Assembly (NCBI GenBank): GCA_029864945.1 | Contig: JAOTSL010000230.1 | Span: 1-5,080 of the forward strand | Length of the DNA stretch: 5,080 nucleotides | Origin: Gammaproteobacteria bacterium | GTDB taxonomy: Bacteria > Pseudomonadota > Gammaproteobacteria > S012-40 | Direction: 5' to 3' | Shown: positions 1 to 5,080 of the stretch, one piece after another | Layout: every line of letters begins with the position of its first letter | Position numbering within the stretch: position 1 is the first letter of the stretch | Made by a program: the position numbers and the translations under genes | The notes under the pieces: generated by a model | Seen by the model: the letters and a program-made list of their open reading frames with translations, nothing else | Database searches by the model: none | What the model was told of the DNA's origin: nothing

Positions 1-180
1 GATAGGGGAAAATTTGAATGTTAGGCCGGGCGGTGTTTGTCGGCATTTTTTTGCTTTGGCTCGGCCTTGGTTTTTTAACTGGGGTTAGGTTTTGGTTATA
101 CGTTCTATACTGCTTTCTATATCTTACTTTCTATAGCATTTCTATGTGATGTATTTTTCTGTTACTGCTTTTTTACAAAA
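1..180. other. T-rich intergenic region with no convincing gene
   Basis: This stretch lies beyond the fdxA terminator and is cut by the left edge. The plus strand is strongly T-rich. Two weak coding possibilities exist. On plus, an ATG at 18 opens 43 codons to a TGA at 147-149 and would encode a very hydrophobic peptide. It has an AGGGG at 4-8, but the hydrophobicity may follow simply from T-richness. On minus, an ATG at 46-44 stays open to the edge, reading MPTNTARPNIQIFPY, without a clear ribosome binding site. A plus-strand frame from the edge also closes with TAG at 22-24, so the tail of a leftward neighbour cannot be excluded. The motif TTCTAT occurs four times between 103 and 145. None of these is strong enough to call a gene. 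Confidence 0.5.
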
Positions 181-224
181 GCTAGGATAAACACTGGTGG
201 TTTTCTACCAGGTTTACCCCTAGC
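181..224 (-). terminator. Intrinsic terminator of fdxA
   Basis: A long imperfect inverted repeat begins 7 bases after the fdxA stop codon. Read on minus, the arms pair as GCTAGG with CCTAGC, TAAAC with GTTTA, and CTGGT with ACCAG. Small internal bulges separate the blocks and the loop is an AAAA-centred turn. The outer arm is followed directly by TTTTGT, a short T-tract. The plus strand has no T-tract on its far side, so the element should act for leftward transcription only. It would end the fdxA transcript. The structure and position are seen directly; termination is inferred. Confidence 0.75.
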
Positions 225-231
225 AGAAGTT

Positions 232-555
232 CTATCTTTCTAGGTGCTCTAGTTTGTTTGGTTTGCCATCCCATTCGGCTGCATCGGTAGGCGCGGCTTT
301 TTGTTCTGTGATAACAGGCCATATTTTTGCCAGCTCTTCATTGAGCGCGATAAAATGTTCTTGGCCTTCGGGAAGGTCATCTTCAGCAAAAACTGCTTCA
401 GCTGGGCACTCTGGTTCGCACAAAGTGCAATCAATGCATTCTTCCGGGTCAATTGCCAAAAAATTCGGGCCTTCATGGAAGCAGTCTACTGGACATACTT
501 CTACACAATCGGTGTATTTGCATTTTATGCAGTTGTCCACTACAACATAAGTCAT
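232..555 (-). CDS. fdxA: Seven-iron ferredoxin FdxA ([3Fe-4S][4Fe-4S])
   Basis: The 107-residue protein is a small soluble cytoplasmic electron carrier, full length for the family and closely matching Azotobacter vinelandii ferredoxin I. By that homology, Cys9, Cys17 and Cys50 should hold the [3Fe-4S] cluster, and Cys21, Cys40, Cys43 and Cys46 the [4Fe-4S] cluster. Cys25 corresponds to the free cysteine beside the latter, and Cys12 is a non-ligand. The conserved segments CIKCKYTDCVEVCPVDC (9-25) and CIDCTLCEPECP (40-51) are intact. The C-terminal half, rich in acidic residues and ending KLEHLER, is also characteristic of the long ferredoxin I type rather than of short clostridial 2[4Fe-4S] ferredoxins. 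The start is supported by an AGGAG at 562-566, six bases upstream. The gene follows mutS after 167 bases and ends at a strong terminator. The physiological partner is not evident; ferredoxin I is tied to NADPH-ferredoxin reductase and oxidative stress in Azotobacter. Confidence 0.97.
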   Translation of the reverse strand: MTYVVVDNCIKCKYTDCVEVCPVDCFHEGPNFLAIDPEECIDCTLCEPECPAEAVFAEDDLPEGQEHFIALNEELAKIWPVITEQKAAPTDAAEWDGKPNKLEHLER

Positions 556-561
556 TAATAA

Positions 562-566
562 CTCCT
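562..566 (-). promoter_or_regulatory. fdxA ribosome binding site
   Basis: AGGAG on the minus strand lies six bases before the ATG at 555-553. It is a near-consensus Shine-Dalgarno sequence and fixes the fdxA start. Confidence 0.85.
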
Positions 567-637
567 AAATTTACTCGGTAGCTGCTTAAATTTTCGTAAT
601 GGTACAGAATTTCACTAGCGGCTTCTAACGGCCACCT

Positions 638-667
638 AGTTTAACTTCGCGCATTTTAATGTGTAAA
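638..667 (-). promoter_or_regulatory. Possible sigma-70 promoter of fdxA
   Basis: On the minus strand, TTTACA (667-662, five of six matches to the -35 consensus) is followed after 18 bases by TAAACT (643-638, four of six matches to the -10). It would start a transcript about 75 bases before fdxA. An alternative -10, TAAAAT at 658-653, lacks a good -35. The 167-base gap and the lack of a clear terminator after mutS make both an own promoter and read-through from mutS possible. Three phased A-tracts lie just upstream at 694-717. Confidence 0.35.
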
Positions 668-722
668 TTCCATTTCTGCGAGCTTTACAGCGGAAAAAAC
701 ATAAAAAAATATAAAAAGGTTG

Positions 723-3365
723 TTAATTAAGCATCTCGCTTAGCTTATAAAGTTGTTCAAGTGCCTCTCTGGGCGTCAGATTGTCGGGGTTTATCTCATA
801 AAGTGCTTGTTTAATTTCCCTGTTTTTTTGATCTTCGTCGTTAGCATCAATCATCAGTGAGAGCTGTTGCTGCCCCGATGACTCTATAGCCGGAAGATTC
901 TGGTTTTCAAGCTCATATAATTTGCCTTTTGCTTTGTCGATTACCTTTTGCGGAACACCAGCAAGGCTGGCAACCTGCAATCCATAACTCTGGCTTGCAG
1001 GGCCGTCTTTTACGGTATGTAAAAACACAATTTTATTGTTATGTTCTGTTGCCGAAAGGTGAACGTTGGCAACATTACTTCGTTGATCTGGAAGTACGGT
1101 TAGTTCGAAGTAGTGTGTGGCAAAAAGAGTCAGAGATTTCACGCTGGTCGAAATATGTTCCGCGCATGCCCATGCTAGTGCCAGGCCATCAAAGGTGCTT
1201 GTGCCTCGCCCGATTTCATCCAGCAATACCAGACTATTTGCGGTGGCGTTATGTAGAATATTGGCAGTTTCTGTCATTTCCACCATAAATGTTGATCGAC
1301 CGCCGACCAGATCGTCCGATGCACCAATGCGGGTGAAAATACGGTCAATTTCACCAATAACTGCATTTTCCGCTGGGACATAGCTACCAATGTGCGCAAG
1401 CAAAACAATCAATGCAGTTTGCCGCATATAGGTGGATTTACCGCCCATATTTGGGCCGGTGATAATGAGTACTTTTCGGTTTTCGGATAAATTTAGGTGG
1501 TTGGGAACAAATGGTGCGTCGAGCACGCTTTCGACCACTGGGTGTCGGCCAGCAGTAATTTGTAATCCGGGTTTGTTCGTTAGTTCGGGCTGACAAAGAT
1601 TCAGGCTGACGGCTTTGTCGGCAAGGCAATGCAGTACGTCTATTTCTGATAATGCAGCTGCGGTTTGCTGGAGCGCACCAACGTGAGGTTGTAACTGATC
1701 TATAATTTCTTCGTAAAGTGCCTTTTCTTTTGCAAGTGCGCGTTCTTTTGCACTAAGTACTTTGTCTTCATATTCTTTAAGTTCCGGCGTAATAAAACGT
1801 TCAGCACCTTTTAGTGTTTGACGTCGGATGTAGTGTGCAGGTGCTTTGTCTGAACTGAGGCGGCTAATTTCAATATAAAATCCATGAACCCGGTTATATC
1901 CTACTTTTAAGCTGCTGATGCCGGTTTGTTCTTTTTCTCTTTTTTCCATATCAACCAGAAACTGGTCACTGTTTTCTCTGAGCTCACGAAGCTCATCCAG
2001 TTCCTCGTCATAACCTTTGGCGATGACGCCACCATCTCGAATAACAACAGGCGGATTTTCGATGATGGCAGCTTGTAAAAGTTGGTAAACCTCGGGATGT
2101 TCGCCGCTTGTTTGTTTTAAGTTTTGTAACAAAACAGAGCTGTTGTGGTTTTCAAGCAGACTTTTTAATGCAGGGATACATTTAAGAGAGTCTCTGAGTA
2201 CGGCGAGGTCTCGTGGCCTAGCTGATTTGAGCGCTACGCGGGCAAGAATTCGCTCTATATCCCCTATTACGTTAAGCGTTTCATGCACATCCTGATAACG
2301 TTGTTGCTGGATGAATGAATCGATTGCCTGGTATCGCTGAGATAATATTTCACGACTACGAATAGGCCGGTTCAACCAGCGACGTAACATTCGGCCGCCC
2401 ATTGAGGTTGCCGTTGAGTCCATTAAACTTGCAAGAGTGTGTTCGGTAGTGCCTGATAAATTATGTTCAATTTCAAGATTGCGCCGTGTCGATGCATCCA
2501 TTATGACAGTGTCTTCACGACGCTCGGTGTGCAAGCCTTGAATATGTGGAAGTGCTGTTTTTTGTGTGTCCTTTACATATTCTAGTAAGCAGCCGGCGGC
2601 ACCGATGGCAATTGTCAGGTCAGTGCAACCGAATGCATTCAGGTCGTGGGTGTTAAATTGCTTTGTTAATAAATGATAGGCGTTTTCAGAATCATAAAGC
2701 CATGGAGATTGGTTTTTGAGGCCGTTGAAGTTTTGCGGTAGTAGTTGCTTGTCGAGCGTTTCGCTAACCAGTAACTCGGCAGGGCGGAGTCTTTCAAGTT
2801 CAGATAGAACTGCATCCTGATTTGACATTTCCATCACCGTGAAACGGCCGCTACTAATGTCTAGAGTGGCTAGGCCAAAGGTGTCGCCAACTAAATTTAA
2901 TGCAGCCAGTAAATTGTCTCGTCTGTCGTCTAGCAATGATTCGTCGGTAACTGTGCCGGGTGTTAATACCCGTGCAACTTTTCTTTCTACTGGGCCTTTA
3001 CTTGTGGCCGGATCGCCAATTTGTTCGCAAATTGCGACTGATTCGCCGAGTTTTACCAGTTTGGCCAGGTAAGGTTCCACTGAATGATAAGGCATTCCAC
3101 ACATGGGGATTGGTGCGCCACCAGAGTGGCCACGAGCGGTTAATGTAATATCGAGAATTTTTGATACTTTTTTAGCGTCGTCAAAGAAAAGCTCGTAAAA
3201 ATCGCCCATGCGATAAAATAATATACTATCTTTATTTTCCGATTTGATGCGCAGATACTGCTGCATCATGGGTGTTACTTTTTCAGGGGAAGTTTGTTTT
3301 TTTTGTGTGGTGGTAGGTGTTTTTTTTATGGCCATTTTCTCAGGCATGGATACGTCGGTAGTCAT
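723..3365 (-). CDS. mutS: DNA mismatch repair protein MutS
   Basis: MutS binds mispaired and looped bases in DNA as a dimer and, through ATP-driven sliding, recruits MutL to start repair. The 880 residues follow E. coli MutS (853) end to end. The mismatch-reading Phe-X-Glu motif is F56-Y57-E58. Connector, lever and clamp domains run to about residue 600, followed by the ATPase domain. In it are Walker A GPNMGGKST (637-645), the DDLVGGRSTFMVEMTE segment (684-699), Walker B LVLLDE (712-717) and the switch histidine H751. QLSLM at 834-838 fits a beta-clamp binding motif. D861 and R866 in the last helix match the E. coli tetramer contacts D835 and R840. The N terminus is about 20 residues longer than in E. 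coli, rich in Lys and Thr, and encoded by two A8 runs. No good ribosome binding site precedes the chosen ATG; ATG codons at residues 7, 11, 33 and 34 are alternatives. It lies 81 bases after the sulfurtransferase gene and before fdxA. Confidence 0.98.
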   Translation of the reverse strand: MTTDVSMPEKMAIKKTPTTTQKKQTSPEKVTPMMQQYLRIKSENKDSILFYRMGDFYELFFDDAKKVSKILDITLTARGHSGGAPIPMCGMPYHSVEPYLAKLVKLGESVAICEQIGDPATSKGPVERKVARVLTPGTVTDESLLDDRRDNLLAALNLVGDTFGLATLDISSGRFTVMEMSNQDAVLSELERLRPAELLVSETLDKQLLPQNFNGLKNQSPWLYDSENAYHLLTKQFNTHDLNAFGCTDLTIAIGAAGCLLEYVKDTQKTALPHIQGLHTERREDTVIMDASTRRNLEIEHNLSGTTEHTLASLMDSTATSMGGRMLRRWLNRPIRSREILSQRYQAIDSFIQQQRYQDVHETLNVIGDIERILARVALKSARPRDLAVLRDSLKCIPALKSLLENHNSSVLLQNLKQTSGEHPEVYQLLQAAIIENPPVVIRDGGVIAKGYDEELDELRELRENSDQFLVDMEKREKEQTGISSLKVGYNRVHGFYIEISRLSSDKAPAHYIRRQTLKGAERFITPELKEYEDKVLSAKERALAKEKALYEEIIDQLQPHVGALQQTAAALSEIDVLHCLADKAVSLNLCQPELTNKPGLQITAGRHPVVESVLDAPFVPNHLNLSENRKVLIITGPNMGGKSTYMRQTALIVLLAHIGSYVPAENAVIGEIDRIFTRIGASDDLVGGRSTFMVEMTETANILHNATANSLVLLDEIGRGTSTFDGLALAWACAEHISTSVKSLTLFATHYFELTVLPDQRSNVANVHLSATEHNNKIVFLHTVKDGPASQSYGLQVASLAGVPQKVIDKAKGKLYELENQNLPAIESSGQQQLSLMIDANDEDQKNREIKQALYEINPDNLTPREALEQLYKLSEMLN

Positions 3366-3446
3366 ATAAGATTTCGATTATTTTTTAAAGTTGGAGTTTA
3401 AATGATTTATTTAATTCTTTTTGTGACAGTTTATATATTACTGTTT

Positions 3447-4277
3447 TTAAATCTCTACAGGCTTATCATCTCTTACGGCCCAGTCGGACCAAGATGCGGG
3501 ATAACCCTTTATATTGGGGTATCCCAGTGACTTCAGTGCAATGTACATTAATGCGGAGCGATGGTGTGAATGGCAATAGGTAACAATTTCCTGTTCCTGA
3601 GAGAGGCCTAAACCAGTGAGCATTTTTTTCAGTTCTTCTGTCGGCTTTAGTCGTTGCGCATCTTTGTTATTTTTTATTTCTTGCCAATCAAGGTTGATTG
3701 CGCCGGGGATATGTCCGGCACGAGCTGCTCGTTTGTCGGCACCTGTAAATTCACTTTCACTTCGGGTGTCTAATACGCAGAAGTTGGGCTGGTTTAAGTG
3801 AGCCATTATGTAATCTGCATCTGCTACAGTCGTTAAGTCGTTAAAACTGACGGGGTACTGGCTTTGTTTGATATCGGGAGTTTTGTTGCTAAGCGGTTTT
3901 TTGTCACTGAGCCAGGCATGTATGCCGCCGTCCAGTAGTGACATTTTTTTGTGACCGGCGATTTCCATTGTCCACATAAATCGCGCCGCTTTGCCTCCAC
4001 CTTCGTCATCGTAAGCGACAATGTAACTTTCAGGACTTATACCTAGGTTTGATAATGTTTCACTGAATTGTTGAGGGTCAGGTAACATGCCGACAACTGG
4101 GGGGGCGTGTTTTACTATTTTTGCATAGTCCAGAAAAATGGCGCCGGGGATATGAGCTTCTTGGTAGTCGGATTCTTTTGTCATGTCGATTATTAACAGG
4201 TCTTTCGACAACGGTTTCTCGTTTAATCGATTTTCTAGGTCATTTGTACTAATAACCCATGAGGTTTCGATGCTCAT
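3447..4277 (-). CDS. rhdA: Tandem-rhodanese sulfurtransferase, RhdA type
   Basis: This 276-residue cytoplasmic enzyme has two rhodanese domains and would move sulfane sulfur from a donor such as thiosulfate to a thiophilic acceptor through a cysteine persulfide. The N-terminal domain (about 8-125) carries HIPGA at 42-46 but has Asp instead of cysteine in its loop (YDDEGGG, 89-95), so it is the usual inactive copy. The C-terminal domain (about 148-276) carries HIPGA at 189-193 and the active loop C235-HSHHRS. That loop resembles the CQTHHRS of Azotobacter vinelandii RhdA and differs from the CG(S/A)GVT of mercaptopyruvate sulfurtransferases. Length, the DDEGGG block and the C-terminal end KPVEI also match RhdA. 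The start is supported by AGGGGA at 4284-4289, six bases upstream. An extended -10 promoter overlaps the end of the preceding pilU-like gene. The true donor and acceptor cannot be read from sequence; RhdA has been linked to protecting iron-sulfur enzymes from oxidative stress. Confidence 0.9.
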   Translation of the reverse strand: MSIETSWVISTNDLENRLNEKPLSKDLLIIDMTKESDYQEAHIPGAIFLDYAKIVKHAPPVVGMLPDPQQFSETLSNLGISPESYIVAYDDEGGGKAARFMWTMEIAGHKKMSLLDGGIHAWLSDKKPLSNKTPDIKQSQYPVSFNDLTTVADADYIMAHLNQPNFCVLDTRSESEFTGADKRAARAGHIPGAINLDWQEIKNNKDAQRLKPTEELKKMLTGLGLSQEQEIVTYCHSHHRSALMYIALKSLGYPNIKGYPASWSDWAVRDDKPVEI

Positions 4278-4283
4278 ATTTGT

Positions 4284-4289
4284 TCCCCT
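4284..4289 (-). promoter_or_regulatory. Sulfurtransferase ribosome binding site
   Basis: AGGGGA on the minus strand lies six bases before the ATG at 4277-4275. It decides the start of the sulfurtransferase gene. Confidence 0.7.
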
Positions 4290-4316
4290 GAGTGCGTTTG
4301 CTCAAATCTACTTATT

Positions 4317-4332
4317 CGTCCTGATAAGGACG
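4317..4332. repeat. Perfect 6-bp inverted repeat in the sulfurtransferase leader
   Basis: CGTCCT and AGGACG flank a four-base centre, forming a perfect hairpin or operator-like palindrome. It lies about 15-30 bases downstream of the predicted transcription start and about 40 bases before the gene. No T-tract follows on either strand, so it does not look like an intrinsic terminator. It may be a leader hairpin, a repressor site or a 3'-end stabiliser for the pilU-like message. Confidence 0.5.
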
Positions 4333-4353
4333 TACTATCAATATTGGACGCGA

Positions 4354-4362
4354 ATTATACCA
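4354..4362 (-). promoter_or_regulatory. Extended -10 promoter overlapping the pilU stop codon
   Basis: On the minus strand TGGTATAAT is a perfect extended -10 element (TGn followed by TATAAT). Its TATAAT contains the TAA stop of the pilU-like gene. The -35 region is poor (TATCAA or ATCAAA at 17-18 bases), as is usual for extended -10 promoters. Transcription would begin near 4345-4349 and give a leader of about 70 bases before the sulfurtransferase gene. Confidence 0.6.
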
Positions 4363-5080
4363 AACTTGAAGCGACGTTTGATAGCCTCATTTTTAATCGC
4401 ATGTCACTATAGGAGCTGGCGTATTCCATTGCAGTTTGGCTGTTAATAATCTTATTTTCATATAGATTAAAAAGAGATTGATCGAGGGTAAGCATGTCTG
4501 AAGTATCTTTTTCCATCACTTCGCGCATTCCCGCAAAATCTGCATTTTCTATTAAATCACTGATGCGAGGGGAAGCTTGCAGCAGCTCAAATACCGCCAC
4601 CAGTTTACCTTCCAGATTTGGTACAAGTTGTTGGGAGATAATGGCTTTAAGGTTCATGGATAATCCGAGCAAGATTTGGTCGCGTTTGTTTTCTGGGAAA
4701 AAGTTCAGAATGCGCTCAATAGCTTGAGTCGTATTATTTGCGTGTAAAGTAGCCATGCAGAAGTGCCCGCTATCGACAAACATAAGTGCATGTTCCATGG
4801 TGTCTTTTGAGCGGATTTCGCCAATGCACAGAGCATCAGGTGACTGGCGTAATGCACTTTCTAGCGCGCTATGAAATGAGTGAGTATCTACCCCGACTTC
4901 TCGCTGGTTAACGACCGATTCACCGTGATTAATGATGTATTCAATAGGGTCTTCAATAGTAATGATATGGGAGGCGGTATATTGCGCTCGTTGGTTTATC
5001 AGGGAGGCCATTGAGGTTGATTTGCCTGACCCTGATGGTCCCACAATTAAAATTAAGCCGCGTTTTTTTGCAGTTAGATC
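4355..5080 (-). CDS. pilU: Type IV pilus retraction-type ATPase, PilU class (5' end outside window)
   Basis: The visible 241 residues are the RecA-like ATPase half of a PilT/PilU hexameric motor, which sits at the inner-membrane base of type IV pili and depolymerises pilin for twitching and attachment. The frame is open to the window edge; the GTG at 5044 is internal, not a start. About 140 N-terminal residues (the PAS-like domain) are missing, judged from the usual length near 380. In visible numbering, Walker A is GPSGSGKST (14-22), the Asp box is ITIEDPIEY (40-48), Walker B ends in GEIR with E88, and the His box is TLHANN with H113. The blocks NQREVGVD, ILNFFPENKR, NLKAIISQQL and the tail SDMRLKMRL match PilU. 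The PilT motif AIRNLIRE is replaced by RISDLIEN, which favours PilU or a PilU paralogue over PilT. The gene is followed after 77 bases by the sulfurtransferase, an unusual neighbour. Confidence 0.88.
   Translation of the reverse strand, partial: DLTAKKRGLILIVGPSGSGKSTSMASLINQRAQYTASHIITIEDPIEYIINHGESVVNQREVGVDTHSFHSALESALRQSPDALCIGEIRSKDTMEHALMFVDSGHFCMATLHANNTTQAIERILNFFPENKRDQILLGLSMNLKAIISQQLVPNLEGKLVAVFELLQASPRISDLIENADFAGMREVMEKDTSDMLTLDQSLFNLYENKIINSQTAMEYASSYSDMRLKMRLSNVASSLV

Noticed and set aside
1..231. RsmZ-type small RNA, expected from synteny beside fdxA in Pseudomonas
   Set aside because: RsmZ RNAs carry many GGA motifs in hairpin loops. Here the plus strand has only two GGA and the minus strand none, so there is no support.
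254..558. Plus-strand open frames opposite fdxA
   Set aside because: The minus strand encodes an unmistakable seven-iron ferredoxin; the antisense frames are by-products.
693..735. Intrinsic terminator directly after mutS
   Set aside because: T-tracts are present on the minus strand, but the only nearby stem (TAAGC with GCTTA at the end of the gene) is five pairs and about 12 bases away from them.
929..1383. Plus-strand open frames of 88-119 codons inside mutS
   Set aside because: They lie antisense to conserved ATPase-domain coding sequence, have no recognisable motifs and are shadows of mutS codon use.
3384..3402. Repeated TTTAAA upstream of mutS as an operator
   Set aside because: The hexamer is self-complementary and common in AT-rich gaps; nothing else supports a binding site.
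3426..3444. Hairpin ACAGT...ACTGT between the sulfurtransferase gene and mutS
   Set aside because: Only five pairs with a nine-base AT loop, and the T-run lies on the wrong side for leftward transcription, so it is not a convincing terminator.
5042..5044. GTG at 5044 as the start of the pilus ATPase
   Set aside because: The frame continues upstream to the window edge with PilU-like residues (AKKRGLILIV), and Walker A begins just after the GTG, so the real start lies outside the window.

Overview
The window carries four protein genes, all on the minus strand, so they are read from the right edge towards the left. In transcription order they are a pilus retraction-type ATPase of the PilU class (cut by the right edge), a tandem-rhodanese sulfurtransferase of the RhdA type, the DNA mismatch repair ATPase MutS, and the seven-iron ferredoxin FdxA. 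The proteins closely resemble those of gammaproteobacteria: FdxA is nearly superimposable on Azotobacter vinelandii ferredoxin I, the sulfurtransferase has the RhdA active-site loop, and MutS follows the E. coli protein throughout. The mutS-fdxA neighbourhood is typical of pseudomonads and relatives. The modest GC content and AT-rich gaps fit a marine or Cellvibrionales-like gammaproteobacterium better than Pseudomonas itself. That placement is inference.

Layout by position. 1-180 is a T-rich intergenic stretch with no convincing gene. 181-224 is a strong intrinsic terminator for fdxA. 232-555 is fdxA with a good ribosome binding site. 556-722 is a 167-base gap with a possible fdxA promoter and three helically phased A-tracts. 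723-3365 is mutS, with an unusual low-complexity N-terminal extension that contains two A8 runs. 3366-3446 is a short AT-rich gap. 3447-4277 is the sulfurtransferase gene. 4278-4354 is a leader with a perfect 6-bp hairpin. 4355-5080 is the pilU-like gene, whose stop codon is embedded in an extended -10 promoter that probably drives the sulfurtransferase and perhaps mutS.

The genes do not form an obvious pathway. MutS works in DNA repair, and PilU in twitching motility or surface attachment. RhdA-type rhodanese and FdxA are both linked to sulfur and iron-sulfur or redox chemistry, but a functional connection between them here is only a guess. I see no mobile element, CRISPR array, tRNA, rRNA or new defence system. 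The points most worth a second look are the slippage-prone mutS start, the promoter overlapping the pilU stop codon, the leader palindrome before the sulfurtransferase and the bent-DNA candidate upstream of fdxA.
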